Positions 12,331 to 24,812 are shown, counted from the stretch's first letter. The stretch is DNA of 64,000 bases from Hofstenia miamia (GCA_004352715.1 SCFE01000026.1:1187861-1251860), one strand, 5' to 3'. Made by a program: numbers and translations. Notes: generated by a model not told the origin, from the letters alone.

Positions 12331-12765
12331 TCATTGTAGGGATCTTCTGATTCGCTCCTGGAACTTGTGCAAGAAGAGATAACCAGAGAGTTGGGAGCTA
12401 GAGCGCCTCACAATGCGGCAATGGACGCAGATGTTGATCGGGGTAATCAAGCAAATCTTTCCATTTTCCATTGTGGTGACGGTCACTTCCACCATGAAAA
12501 AATAATTGTTGTTAATTTGATCTGTTTCCACCAGATTCACAGTATGCCAAATTTTAGGTTTCGTTTTTCCTTCTGTTCCATCTTTGATTAGATAATATTG
12601 AAAGCTTCCGCAAACAACCTGCAGCGCTAAGCACTTGTCCTGATTGCTCACTTGGACTCCTAAGAACACCTTATAAACAAAGCAGAATAGGTTCCATTTA
12701 CCGAGATTTAGAAGATAGCAGGATAATGCTTGCAAGTACCACATGCAGAAGGCATGTAAGGACAA
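12331..12765 (-). CDS. Unrecognised open frame, possible pseudogene remnant
   Basis: This 144-codon minus-strand frame includes GTEGKTKPKIWHTVNLVETD and later an arginine-rich C-terminus (IVRRSSSQ). Composition is less AT-biased than the flanks and looks protein-like rather than random, but I recognise no domain. Broken frames of similar character continue downstream to about 11400, so it may be one part of a decayed element or gene. An overlapping 74-codon frame on the plus strand is an equally possible but shorter reading. Confidence 0.22.
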   Translation of the reverse strand: MSLHAFCMWYLQALSCYLLNLGKWNLFCFVYKVFLGVQVSNQDKCLALQVVCGSFQYYLIKDGTEGKTKPKIWHTVNLVETDQINNNYFFMVEVTVTTMENGKICLITPINICVHCRIVRRSSSQLSGYLFLHKFQERIRRSLQ

Positions 12766-13499
12766 TGCAAAACTTGAGCTAAATCACCATTTTATGAATA
12801 TATAGGTAGCATAATAAATCATTGAGTAATATTCATTAGTTAGTAGATATATCATTTCACAGAGTCATCGTCTCTATGCGCTCAAATTTGTGTGAATCTT
12901 CACATGCATAACTTTGCTTATTGAAATACATTTTTCTGCAATTTTCTTATGCAAATATATCATGGTTTGCATTATTCCAAAAATCGACATCATTTTCTTA
13001 ATAATGATTGGGATTTAAAGAAGTAAACAAACAGAACATTCACTTTATAGCAAAATGCAAAGCAATTCAATTTCATCCACCTAACCGCCTAATCTATGGT
13101 TAAGTTTGACATCTATGATCTGAACTGCACGAAAACTGCATACAATTTCTGCAATTAAAGCAATGAGGCTAAGACATAAAGATTTATATTTTAGATATCA
13201 TGAGCAAAGTTTAAATTTTCTTTTTTTGAAGAATGCCTTTCGTTTGTTTTACTAACTAGTCGTTGAAATGTTGTTGATCTGCCTTTAGGACTTTATATTT
13301 GATTTGGATAGAAAAATTATAGGCTACATGGTTGAACAATTTTCGAAAATACCGGTTCTTAAGCTCACAGAGTTGTATATTGCCTAATAAAAATGCTTTT
13401 GCCATTATGTTGCTGCAATCAATTGAACGAATGTATGCAAACTGTTCTGCCATAGTTGATGCTGCAGCCAGAGACGCACATCGAAAGATTGGGAGAACG

Positions 13500-14499
13500 N
13501 NNNNNNNNNNNNNNNNNNNNNNNNNNNNNNNNNNNNNNNNNNNNNNNNNNNNNNNNNNNNNNNNNNNNNNNNNNNNNNNNNNNNNNNNNNNNNNNNNNNN
13601 NNNNNNNNNNNNNNNNNNNNNNNNNNNNNNNNNNNNNNNNNNNNNNNNNNNNNNNNNNNNNNNNNNNNNNNNNNNNNNNNNNNNNNNNNNNNNNNNNNNN
13701 NNNNNNNNNNNNNNNNNNNNNNNNNNNNNNNNNNNNNNNNNNNNNNNNNNNNNNNNNNNNNNNNNNNNNNNNNNNNNNNNNNNNNNNNNNNNNNNNNNNN
13801 NNNNNNNNNNNNNNNNNNNNNNNNNNNNNNNNNNNNNNNNNNNNNNNNNNNNNNNNNNNNNNNNNNNNNNNNNNNNNNNNNNNNNNNNNNNNNNNNNNNN
13901 NNNNNNNNNNNNNNNNNNNNNNNNNNNNNNNNNNNNNNNNNNNNNNNNNNNNNNNNNNNNNNNNNNNNNNNNNNNNNNNNNNNNNNNNNNNNNNNNNNNN
14001 NNNNNNNNNNNNNNNNNNNNNNNNNNNNNNNNNNNNNNNNNNNNNNNNNNNNNNNNNNNNNNNNNNNNNNNNNNNNNNNNNNNNNNNNNNNNNNNNNNNN
14101 NNNNNNNNNNNNNNNNNNNNNNNNNNNNNNNNNNNNNNNNNNNNNNNNNNNNNNNNNNNNNNNNNNNNNNNNNNNNNNNNNNNNNNNNNNNNNNNNNNNN
14201 NNNNNNNNNNNNNNNNNNNNNNNNNNNNNNNNNNNNNNNNNNNNNNNNNNNNNNNNNNNNNNNNNNNNNNNNNNNNNNNNNNNNNNNNNNNNNNNNNNNN
14301 NNNNNNNNNNNNNNNNNNNNNNNNNNNNNNNNNNNNNNNNNNNNNNNNNNNNNNNNNNNNNNNNNNNNNNNNNNNNNNNNNNNNNNNNNNNNNNNNNNNN
14401 NNNNNNNNNNNNNNNNNNNNNNNNNNNNNNNNNNNNNNNNNNNNNNNNNNNNNNNNNNNNNNNNNNNNNNNNNNNNNNNNNNNNNNNNNNNNNNNNNNN
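13500..14499. other. Assembly gap (1000 N)
   Basis: Unsequenced. The right flank starts with two tandem copies of ACTGTATTGTTTATAT-like sequence, so a tandem repeat may have broken the assembly. Open frames crossing the gap are meaningless. Confidence 0.99.
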
Positions 14500-14519
14500 A
14501 CTGTATTGTTTATATTTCT

Positions 14520-15110
14520 TCACACTGTATTGTTTATATATATACAAGTCATTGATTCTTCTTCTGATACTTTTTCTTGAAGTCCATCTAACTGATCAAT
14601 TAAGGACAAATCTTCATCAGACAATAAAATATTACAGTTATCACAAGAATGATATGAATTTCTTGCGTTTATATCGATATCATCAAGACATTTACTTAGC
14701 AAAAGCATAGATTTATCAATGCGGAATCGCTCAAATACCTGTCTATAACTAATGTAAAAATTTCCACCTGATGATTGACGATATAGACCAAACTTTTCTT
14801 CGAGTTCATCGTTTTGAAATTGCCCAAGTAACACGTAAGAATATTTCAGTTCACCAAGTAACATGACAGATAAATCAATTAGTCCTTTGCAAGTTCTATA
14901 TAAAGCTTTTGATGTGTCCCTAGTTAAACTATTTACTCTTGAGGATGCAGAAACAGGAGACATAAATTTCGCTAGCTGAGAAATGTTTTCCAAGTATAAC
15001 AAATTTGGATCATTGATGGAGGTAATCGGATTTCTATATAGATTACACTGTGATATTCCTGTAAATTGTGATTTAGCGTTTACAATTGGAAATTTAAAAC
15101 GTACTGTGTT
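14520..15110 (-). pseudogene. P-element/THAP9-like transposase, C-terminal exon or fragment
   Basis: The open frame is read on the minus strand and can be extended upstream of its first ATG (15002) to a possible acceptor AG at 15112-15111. The diagnostic block is LGQFQNDELEEKFGLYRQSS followed by GGNFYISYRQVFE. It matches the C-terminal region of P-element-type transposases, where (L)xQD-x-LE-x-x-FG-x-x-R-x-x-GG-N is characteristic. An Asn-Asp-rich acidic tail with CDNC follows. The N-terminal THAP and catalytic regions are not seen upstream, and the gap at 13500 lies downstream of the stop. It may be an isolated fragment or the last exon of a domesticated gene. Confidence 0.65.
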
Positions 15111-15680
15111 CTAGCATACCTCAACGTAAACAAAAAACACGTCCAATGTGGAATGCTGTTGTCAACCTTAGAATATTTATGGAAATGACTTATATTGTGA
15201 TAATGCATGACTGTTTTGTTAATAGTTGTAATTATATATACACGGTATGAGCTGCGACTTCAGAACACGTTATATTGCCTAAGCATTTACCGCTTTAGTT
15301 TCTCTTCACGTATCATATTGTTTTACTCTCATTCAATTGCAACATACAAACACAGTCATAAGAGTAAAAAATATTTCTGCTCAGAATTCATGGAGTACTA
15401 TCATGTCAATAAAATATTTACTGTTTGCTTGATATTGAAATGTACTATATATAATTCATCAAACGGTTTCATTTTGTTGATTTAATGCATTCATAGTTAT
15501 TGTGTACACCTTAAAACGAACTACAAAATATTAAAACACAAGGTATGTAAAGTTTTAGAAGGGAATAAAAACTTCAAAAATTTTACAGTGCTGTTCCAAC
15601 TAGTTGGGGCCATCGAGAACACACTAATTTCAAAATATTTGTGTCGAAATATGAACGAAAAATGAATGTTGAAGATATAC
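15111..15680. other. No recognisable feature
   Basis: AT-rich. A 92-codon frame at 15207-15485 has no recognisable domain and is probably chance. Confidence 0.4.
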
Positions 15681-15689
15681 CTGTAATAT

Positions 15690-16286
15690 CAGAATATAAT
15701 GTCAAATAAATGCTTCTTTCCTTGAACTCCTTATATTCTGCAATTCAATTTACCATCGAGGAAGAAAATAGCAAAAGAATGCATTTCTGAATTTCAGCAT
15801 TGATGAAAAAAACAAATTTATGTCATATTACAGCAAGTTAATCGATACAAATTTAGCTATTAACTATCATTCAAATGTACCTTTTACAAAAAATAAATGA
15901 TCAATGGTCTGATACATCGAATAGGATATATTCTTAAGACCAATAAACTAAGTCATCTAATATGACTAAAGACAAAAACCAAGATTGAATACCTTTCCAA
16001 AGTAGTATATGAAATTACTTGCAATTGTGGTGCACAATACATTGGAAACATATCAAGGTATTTACAATCAAGAATTAAGGAACACAAAGATCAATCGAGC
16101 ATCTCCGATCACCTAAGGAACTGTGATATGAAATTTACATGTAGCATTTTATCCAATGCAATTGATAATTTTTAACAAAGCATCATAAAATCAATTTATT
16201 TAAAATTAAGGAAATCAAGCTTAAACAAAAAAATGAAAATATATGTACAAACTAAACCAACCTAAGCTATTGTAAATATATATATA
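15690..16286 (+). mobile_element. Penelope-like element, 3' part with GIY-YIG remnant
   Basis: At about 15720-15960, broken frames give AIQFTIEEENSKRM and AINYHSNVPFTK, which match the segment after the RT palm in Penelope-like elements (the NYHSN-P block). From about 15988 the frame reads VVYEITCNCGAQYIGN, then SRIKEH and SISDHLRNC. This is the linker C-x-C-G, the Y-I-G core, R-x-x-E-H and the distal H-x-x-x-C of the PLE GIY-YIG endonuclease. The first Y of GIY lies in VVYEI. The copy is degenerate and stops at an (AT)n run and a gap. Confidence 0.78.
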
Positions 16287-17285
16287 NNNNNNNNNNNNNN
16301 NNNNNNNNNNNNNNNNNNNNNNNNNNNNNNNNNNNNNNNNNNNNNNNNNNNNNNNNNNNNNNNNNNNNNNNNNNNNNNNNNNNNNNNNNNNNNNNNNNNN
16401 NNNNNNNNNNNNNNNNNNNNNNNNNNNNNNNNNNNNNNNNNNNNNNNNNNNNNNNNNNNNNNNNNNNNNNNNNNNNNNNNNNNNNNNNNNNNNNNNNNNN
16501 NNNNNNNNNNNNNNNNNNNNNNNNNNNNNNNNNNNNNNNNNNNNNNNNNNNNNNNNNNNNNNNNNNNNNNNNNNNNNNNNNNNNNNNNNNNNNNNNNNNN
16601 NNNNNNNNNNNNNNNNNNNNNNNNNNNNNNNNNNNNNNNNNNNNNNNNNNNNNNNNNNNNNNNNNNNNNNNNNNNNNNNNNNNNNNNNNNNNNNNNNNNN
16701 NNNNNNNNNNNNNNNNNNNNNNNNNNNNNNNNNNNNNNNNNNNNNNNNNNNNNNNNNNNNNNNNNNNNNNNNNNNNNNNNNNNNNNNNNNNNNNNNNNNN
16801 NNNNNNNNNNNNNNNNNNNNNNNNNNNNNNNNNNNNNNNNNNNNNNNNNNNNNNNNNNNNNNNNNNNNNNNNNNNNNNNNNNNNNNNNNNNNNNNNNNNN
16901 NNNNNNNNNNNNNNNNNNNNNNNNNNNNNNNNNNNNNNNNNNNNNNNNNNNNNNNNNNNNNNNNNNNNNNNNNNNNNNNNNNNNNNNNNNNNNNNNNNNN
17001 NNNNNNNNNNNNNNNNNNNNNNNNNNNNNNNNNNNNNNNNNNNNNNNNNNNNNNNNNNNNNNNNNNNNNNNNNNNNNNNNNNNNNNNNNNNNNNNNNNNN
17101 NNNNNNNNNNNNNNNNNNNNNNNNNNNNNNNNNNNNNNNNNNNNNNNNNNNNNNNNNNNNNNNNNNNNNNNNNNNNNNNNNNNNNNNNNNNNNNNNNNNN
17201 NNNNNNNNNNNNNNNNNNNNNNNNNNNNNNNNNNNNNNNNNNNNNNNNNNNNNNNNNNNNNNNNNNNNNNNNNNNNNNNNNNNNN
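16287..17285. other. Assembly gap flanked by (TA)n
   Basis: About 1 kb of Ns, with TATATA on the left and a 31-bp TA run on the right (17286-17316). The microsatellite probably caused the break. The gap may hide the end of the Penelope-like element. Confidence 0.99.
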
Positions 17286-17316
<31 letters not shown>

Positions 17317-17318
<2 letters not shown>

Positions 17319-19390
17319 ATGAATAGAATAATTTATGAATAATTTAGTGGGGACTTTGTTTGATAATGGTAGTTACATGCGAATACATGTTAAGTAAAAT
17401 CTTTAATATTTTAGAAGTTTGTGATAAATATTTAGGGCTTGTTTCAATTGAAACGATTTCGGATCTGGTTCGGGCAGTAAGTTGTTGGGTAGGGATGGGT
17501 TCGAATACTAAGCGTAAAAATACTAACAAAGTTAAATTGATCAATAGTTACTGATGTTAATCACCATTTGATTGGAGGGACATCCAAGACTTTAAATATT
17601 GCAAATCGTAGTAGGACCGGGTTCGGGTGAATGCTAAACTCACATTGTCAATTTGTGATCATTGATCATTGCACATCTGCAAAGAAAGTTTGGATAACGT
17701 AATGTTGTAGAATCAGTAAACCTAGAGAGGGCCTAATAGCCCTAAGATGGGTTTCAGTTATTTGCCTTCGCCTATTACGTTAATCCCTAAAAATTTACTG
17801 ATCTCTTATTTTATCAGTGGCGTCACTGTACATTTAAGGGCCCGATGCGACATGTCCACATTTTAGGTTACTTGGATCCAGTTGGTGAAGCATGGAGAAT
17901 CTTTAAGAAAATAGATTCAGCTTGTTGCGAAAAATTTTATGAACACAGGTGTGTGGAATCGTTGTTGATTTTACAATTATTCTAGAAGAGATACAGACAG
18001 TCATTGAAAAGTCAGTGTACAACCACCCTGTCACAATTGTTGTTTCTTCATCATGCACAGAATGATAGGCAGACTTCAATTCGTCAGTAACCCTGCTACT
18101 TGTTTCAAATTCTCTCACCAATTGTAGGATAGTCTGTGTGATGAATAGATCTTTCGCTACATTTAACTCTTTCTTAGATTTTCATAATACTGCAGAGCAT
18201 TATCACAGATGATAAAAATCGTGTCATTAATTGTAATTGAGTTCATATCTAAGATTAAGAGACTATACTGATTATGTATACATGATGATCTATTCATATA
18301 GCTATGAAATACATGTTAAAAATGTGAAATTATTGTTTGCTGTAAGTAATATTCCAATTTATTAGTAAGCTACCTGTATATCAGTGTGTAAGATATTTAC
18401 ATTGTTTAAATCACTCATTGTGAACCTATAAAATTGTGTGTTATAACAAGTGATTGTCGTATCCTGCTGATATTTTTATAAGTTCTTTCAAGAAGATATA
18501 CGTTTTGGTTACATTTCCATGTATTGATAATTTATAATAATCATACATTTTATTCCAATGTTCCTAAGTAATTGGCATTCTTTTCAACCTTTGTGTAATT
18601 CAACTCTTCGATCCTAATATTGAGAATATATTCTTCACTAATAATGGTACACTACTAATAATTAATACTAACAAAATCTGAGTATTGTTAACAATACTTA
18701 TTCAAATAATTTGTGTTGGCAAATGTTCGAACATTGATAGGGCTTGGACAAAATGACACATATTTAACAAGCTATGTGATGCTCATTTAGTGAAAATGAC
18801 TGTATTAAATCTCATTGGTTTACTTATGATGTTCACATTGGATTTGACGAGGGATAATATTTTGTTCAGACATATAGTTGTATTTGATTGAGAGAATGGA
18901 ATCTGGAAATGTCATGCTACTTTCTTGGTCGATATAGCAAAAGAATCATACTACTACATGACATTATGTAAGTGGTGTCGACATTGAACCACTTGATATT
19001 GGGTTAGTTACATACATCCCACTTACTTCTGTGGTAGTTGAAAGGCTTTCTCAATTTTGATAAACTTCCTTAAGATTTGTTTAGATTTCTAACTTCGAAA
19101 TATTTTGAAATGTTCTTTATAAATTCACTCTAAATTATGTAATTTTGATATGTTTTTGTGATCCCACATTTGTACTAGTGCCAAAACTTTCCATCAGATC
19201 TTATAATTTTTCAACATTGCTTCGAATACATTGAGAATTAACATTGATATTTTCAGGATATTACTTGTAATTCAATAAATGCTTTCTAATTTATTAATTA
19301 AAAAAATATCGTGAATCACTCAAACATTTTTCTAATTATAATATTTTTTTGTATTTCGTATATTATCCTTTCAGTACTAAATCCATTACG
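17317..19390. other. No gene recognised
   Basis: AT-rich, with only short unconvincing frames. A CAGTGGCGTCACTG motif at about 17815 resembles a single hAT terminus, and a GGGATGGGTTCGAATAC stretch near 17494 resembles another. No partner ends with target duplications were found for either. Confidence 0.35.
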
Positions 19391-19399
19391 AACTTAAGC

Positions 19400-20420
19400 A
19401 TTCTTGAATAAGCATTTCTTAAGCAACTAATGCGTTTGTGCTTCTTTTTGGTATCATTGTTTGGACCATTTTTGTAATTGCACTTTTTTGCTTAAAACAT
19501 GCACCAAATTTTAAAACTTTGAAGAAAGGACATAGCCTCCACATGAAACACATATTCTTACATAGTAATGATCACTGATTTGCTTAACACCTAAACCACC
19601 TCGAATTTTGATATTTTAAGGGTACTTCTTAACTTAGATGAATCATTGATAATACCATCTTTACATATATTCATCATCAATACAAATATGTCTCAAAATT
19701 GGATTTAAATTTCAAGTTGTTGATATGTTGAATGTCTTGGTATATTGGAGCGTTCAAAAACTTAATCATAGGTAAAAAATTTATTGACTTTTAAAATATT
19801 GATGTCTTTAATTTTTCTTATTGTCCATTCGTTTTTTAGCTCTTTCTTCATATTGGCAAAAAGAACAATTTCATTATTTGTGATACAATTAGTCCATCAA
19901 CAAGAGATGCTTCCATTTTTGCATTTTTCTTTATTACCCCTGTAGTGACCAAGCGCAGAAGATATTTAAAAATATTTGGTTTTTCGTAGATCAAGGAACC
20001 ATAGAAATGATATTGCAATTATTTAATTGAGCCTGTAAATATTTCACTAGTTTTTTTTGCTTTGCTTGCATATTTGCAATTCCAGCCAGTAGAGGTATTG
20101 AAGATTGCAAATGGATATTGTTTGCAAATTTGTTTAAAACTGTCAAAATGACTGAATGAGCTTTATCAAGCCAATTTGGTTCAATTTCAATGGATAGGTT
20201 GGCCTTTGGAAATATACCCTTCTAGGATTAATTGACATCATCATCAATATGCGAGATAATTGTATGATCCTACATTTATATGTTTACATCTTTGCATCTT
20301 CAAGCTCATGTAAAATAGAATTCATCAATAGATTATTAACAAATATTGATTTGACATGCAATAGAAAAATCATTAAGTATCCTTCTTTTTGATTTGACTC
20401 ATCCAAAAAATGTCGATTTT
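19400..20420 (-). pseudogene. Possible decayed LINE ORF1 (coiled-coil plus zinc knuckle)
   Basis: On the minus strand, around 20250-20010, an open stretch reads ANLSIEIEPNWLDKAHSV, then LNKFANNIHLQSSIP and GIANMQAKQKKLVKYLQAQL. It is helix-rich with heptad-like leucines. Further downstream (about 19620-19500) a shifted frame gives KQISDHYYVRICVSCGGY, which resembles the region around the CCHC zinc knuckle of LINE gag-like ORF1 proteins (C-x-x-C-x-G-Y). Stops and frameshifts are frequent. The order (coiled coil, then knuckle) is as expected for ORF1, but the evidence is modest. Confidence 0.33.
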
Positions 20421-22940
20421 TGTTTTTTTAGAAAAACAAAATATGCCTATTTTTAATTGCCAAAAACTCATATTTCAATTTCAAGATTTGAGTATATATG
20501 TAGAACCTGTACCAGGCTCTAGATATTAAAGTAAGCAAGGCTATACCGTCACTAAATTGTGCATTCCTAGGAATGTGGACACGATTCCATTCTACTGCGA
20601 TCCTCATCAATGTTCATTCACGATTTAATTAAATATATCCAGTAACTATTAATAAAAACTAATTAAAACTTCTTTAGATCGTCAGCAATTCACAGGGCCG
20701 AGGCCCGAAGCGGGACCATGCAACAAAGGATGAGAAGAGCCATTTGGTAACAATTTCCAGTTGGCACATTAAGACTGTAACTCATCAAACCTCTCAATGC
20801 GATGAACTGCTTTCAGTGTGCGATGTGTTCTTAATTAATTTAGTGCATTGATTGCGCTTGTTAGAGCAATAAATAAGAAATGCTCGCAACCTGACCGCAT
20901 TAGCTTGTTGTTTTCCTTACATATAAATAACCCTACATTTATACGAATACATGACACTACTACTAAATACATGTGAGCAATCAATGCCGTCGGCAGAAAT
21001 AGAATGATATTTGGGACAGTGGTTAAGTCTTTATAAACTGTCATTAGCTTAATAGTCATTCCACACATGTAATAGATGTCGGGGCTTATAGGCGCCTTGT
21101 ATTTATAATAAGGATTATTATGATAGCATAAGAATTCGGATCTAAAACAAAGGGTTAGCCTAAGGGTAGCTCTCCAACTATTTGTTGACAATTTCTTATT
21201 CATGTGAGCGAATTGATCGGAAAGCTAAACGATGAAAAATCTCTATGCCTACAGCGAACATAAAAGCACACTTTGGTTCCAAGCTACCAGCTGCACCGCG
21301 TTGTGAATGGCTGATTGTGCAGCGGCTCCGAATGTCCTTTAATTGATGCGGCGACCACTTGAAAACTACTCATGTGCTCGAATGATTTAGCTTTCCATTA
21401 TCATTACTAATCAAACCTGATATAAAGTAAAAGATGATTCCAGTGAAAATTAATTCATCACTTTCTACATTGAGCACACTGTATTTATAATGAAATTTTC
21501 ACAAACAATTAAACAGCAAACATGTATCTGTCTTTTGATTTCAAATTCTTTGTTTTCCCGCATCTGCTGATTTTATGCAACGTCACTATTAATTAGCGGT
21601 AGCAAGTTCGTATTATTCTTTTTACCAAAACTATTTGCCGATAAGTGTTATGTCGTAACTGCACTTAATTTAAATTTTCAAATCATAAGGGATAATAAGG
21701 TTGATTTACAAAAAGGGATATGAAAAAAATTACAGTTTATTATTAGTCTTTGTTACTTTCCAACCGGTTATGCCCCAATATCACAAATGATATATCTGTC
21801 AAAATAAGAATAAGTACAATATAGAAAATACACATGGATTTTGTTGAAGTTGCAAATTTTCGACTATGGGCATTAGAGTGCTAAGATGCCCATCTTTTAT
21901 TTTCAATGCTTTGCTTGAGATTTAGGGTTTTGGTTTCATAGATATTTTACTATCGATTTCTTAGAGGACACGAGTTTGGATTTAACTATAGTAGAATTTA
22001 ACTTATAAGAAGAGGGCGATATTACTTTTTTCATTTTCTTAGATTATGCACTCTATTGCTTTGACTGTAAATTTTGAAGCCATTTATACAATATTCAAGA
22101 TAAGTAAGTGAATTTAAATAATTTGTTATTTTTTAAACAGACAAAACACAATTAGAGACACAAGCATGCTAAACACATTTACCGATTTCTTACACTGATT
22201 TCAACACAGACATAGAAACACACACACGTTTACTATTATTATATGTAATGCATGTATAATTAGTTTGTAGTTCAAAATATGTTGCTTTGACTCCTATTAT
22301 TGCGTTTAAGAACTTCAGAATATAAAATTAGCACCATTGAGATGTTGTTCAAATTTATTAACAATAGAAATTAATAAATACGTTACTTAGAAATGCTACA
22401 AACAATTTACGTGAGAATTCCTAATAGTTGTGTGTATATTTCAAGATTTCCAAATTTTATAATAGATTTGAAAAATTGCTTGGAAAAGTGAAAAAACTTT
22501 TTGTCCTTTTAAAAAGACATAGGCAGCTTAAGGAGTCTTGGAAAATGATATCTCCAGTGCAGTATGCACAATAGCAATTTATTTGCTATTTTTGCATATT
22601 ATCAAGAGCATGATGTTACAATATAAGTTTTTACCTAAAAGCAAGTTTCTATATTAGCAAGAACTTTAGTTGAACTGCTACTATAAAAAATTTCACTAGC
22701 CTTAGATGCAATATACAGCCACTATTTAGAATAAATTTTAAAAGTTATTTTTCGAACTTCAATCAAGCTCGGCTATTTGACAAGTGAAATTTAACAAGTT
22801 TCTCTAGCTTTGCAATAATGGTATTAAATTTAGACAGTTCTGGTCATTAATAATGCTGTCAATTGTTTGGCGCTTTGCTTGACTGTGTAATATAGACATT
22901 CAATTATTAGCTATTGCTGTTACATCGAAATCCTATGGTA
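20421..22940. other. Gene-poor stretch upstream of the B-box gene
   Basis: The longest frame is a 122-codon minus-strand stretch (20835-21203) with two hydrophobic segments and no recognised family; it may be chance. A GC-rich patch lies at 20693-20720 and a small inverted repeat (AGCTGCAC/GTGCAGC) around 21288-21325. Nothing else was supported. Confidence 0.4.
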
Positions 22941-22948
22941 ACACAAAA

Positions 22949-23139
22949 ATGGCGCCTAGTAAAAGTCAGAGCAATAAACAGCCCGAAGCAGAATTAGAAG
23001 AAGAGAAGGTTGAAGAAGACAATGAAAACGAGTCAGAGAAGGAGGAGAAATCTGGTGAAGAGTGTGAATGTGAACTAAAGGGCAACGACATTCGTGCTGA
23101 ATGCATGCATTGCAATAAAAAATTTTGTTCAAAATGCAG
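22949..23139 (+). CDS. B-box zinc-finger/coiled-coil protein, exon 1
   Basis: This is the first coding exon of a three-exon gene (22949-23139, 23434-23623, 25852-26340) encoding about 289 residues. It starts at ATG 22949 and ends at TGCAG|GTACAC. Residues 1-45 are strongly acidic (runs of E and D). Residues from about 46 read C-E-C..., C-M-H-C, F-C-S-K-C, and the next exon supplies K-H. This gives the C-x2-C/C-x2-C/H spacing of a B-box type zinc finger. Exon 2 is a coiled coil. The order B-box then coiled coil is that of RBCC/TRIM-like proteins, but no RING precedes it and no SPRY, NHL or FN3 domain follows. The role is unknown; scaffold-type or ubiquitin-related functions of the family cannot be assumed without a RING. 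It is not adjacent to related host genes except the lone homologous exon at 32965-33360. Confidence 0.8.
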
Positions 23140-23433
23140 GTACACAACTTATGATCTTTACGTTCTTAAATGCCTATACACAGATGCTTAAATACAAAAA
23201 CGAACTTAATAACATATTAAAATTTTTCCAATAGAATTAATTGTAAACCTTTAAATCTTAAGCTTAGTTTCAAATGGAATAATGAAGTTTTGTGAAAATT
23301 TCTGATTTTCTAAAGATCCAAAAAAATGTTAATTAATCAACAACATTTGCATTCTGTGTTGATGATATTCCCAGTTATGTACAACTCAAGTAGAATAATC
23401 ACTTGTTTTTGCATGCTAGCTGAATACATTTAG

Positions 23434-23623
23434 AATAAAACACTCGAAAATTCTTAATAAAGAGTTAGATGCCGCTAAAAGCGAAACCCGTGAAAAACAC
23501 AGAAAGTTAACAAAAGAGAGACTAGCAAAATATAATGAAACGCTTGGACACGTGAAGTCATCTGAAAATGCAATTATTGATTCCATTAACACAGCCTTTA
23601 GGCAAATGGAGAAAGAAATAAAG
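23434..23623 (+). CDS. B-box/coiled-coil protein, exon 2
   Basis: The acceptor is TTTAG|AATAAA and the donor is ATAAAG|GTAATT. Exon 1 leaves two bases, AG, which with the first A here make one Arg codon. The 190-bp exon then stays open for 63 further codons and leaves phase 0. The product is highly charged and heptad-rich (KELDAAKSETREKHRKLTKE and further on AFRQMEKEIK), a predicted coiled coil. The phase agreement on both sides is the main support. The frame has no ATG near its start, so it is invisible to an ATG-based search. Confidence 0.8.
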
Positions 23624-23711
23624 GTAATTATTGAATTAAACTAAGATGTGCATTGCAATATTCTTCCAATTTGAAATTTAAAATACTTACACATGTCTTA
23701 ACTTGAGCGAT

Positions 23712-24001
23712 CCCATTAAACAGAACTGTTGTAACGACGTCGTTTTTGTGGTGTATTGGCGTTTAATAGGCCTTGAATTGTTTGAGTGGCGTTTATAGTG
23801 CGGATTAGTGGCAGTGTATAATTCCGTCTAGCAAAAAATATTTAAAAATAGGAATAATTTCAGTATTATGATAAATTGAAGATACATTTTTTAAAAACTG
23901 CATTTTTATTGATAGTTTGTCGTTTTATTGTGAAAAGACGTTGTTTTGTAATGTTGTTTTATGTCGTTATTATGTCGTTCAGCGACGTCGTTACGACAGT
24001 T
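23712..24001 (+). mobile_element. MITE of the CCCARTAAACA family, copy 1 (damaged ends)
   Basis: This copy is nearly identical to 24813-25118 over its interior. Its ends carry the inverted repeat GAACTGTTGTAACGACGTCG / CGACGTCGTTACGACAGTTC. The right end is cut at the single N at 24002. It lies in intron 2 of the B-box gene, 1.1 kb from copy 2 and in the same orientation. Confidence 0.8.
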
Positions 24002-24812
24002 CNGTAAGGATATGGTGAATGAAAATCGTTTTTTGGATATCCATCTGAATTTGATGTTTGAGAAGTTAATTTAGATTTACTATGAAAAATTAGTGTTCAT
24101 ATCATACTATGGGACAACCACTAAAGCGGTTCTTTTGACGTCATTCTTGGCCACATATTTTTGATTTTTCAAATCAATAATTTTGTATTGACTGGTGTTA
24201 TGTAAAAAGCAGTTCTTTTTAAGGAGATAAAAATTTGCACCTTGTTAACAACGGTGCCATTTCATGAAAAGCTTGAATTGATCTGAAGAACATTTTGATG
24301 AAAGCTGTAGATTTGTCCATGAATGCTTCAATAGTACTAGGTAAATCTCTTGGGTGATCTTATCTTTTTCAAAACATAACAAAATATCAATTATCTGACT
24401 AATTATATAAGATGTGCAACTCAAAAACAATAAATAAAAATAATTATTAAGTTATATGTAATTTATAAACTTAACCAAGAAACAAACATTTACTGACATA
24501 ACTAAGCTCATATGAAGAAAGTTGCATTATTTATGTTCTTACTAAGTTTGCAAACTTAATACATGTATATGTACATGAGAACTTAAATATATGTTGTTGT
24601 TGTTAAAAAAACATAAATCTGTTTATTGCATACATTGAACATATTGTTAGGCAAGTTTGTAGAGCCTTTAATTCTAAAAAATACTTGGTTAGTGAAATAA
24701 TAAGAAATGGCATGTATATGTAGGACAATTTATTCAACTAGACATGCAAGAAAGACCAGTTGTGCGTATTATATGTCTACGTTATGTATGACACGTAATG
24801 TAAACAGATCTT

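Noticed and set aside
13332-14580. Long open frames across the N gap
   Set aside because: They consist almost entirely of unknown residues from the gap and carry no coding evidence.
17494-17830. hAT ends near 17494 and 17815
   Set aside because: The motifs look like hAT termini, but no inverted partner with an 8-bp duplication was found.
20835-21203. Possible membrane protein on the minus strand
   Set aside because: Two hydrophobic stretches are expected by chance in AT-rich DNA; there is no family match, splice partner or homologue in the window.
22956-23147. Minus-strand frame opposite B-box exon 1
   Set aside because: It is a shadow of the acidic, GAA/GAG-rich coding strand.
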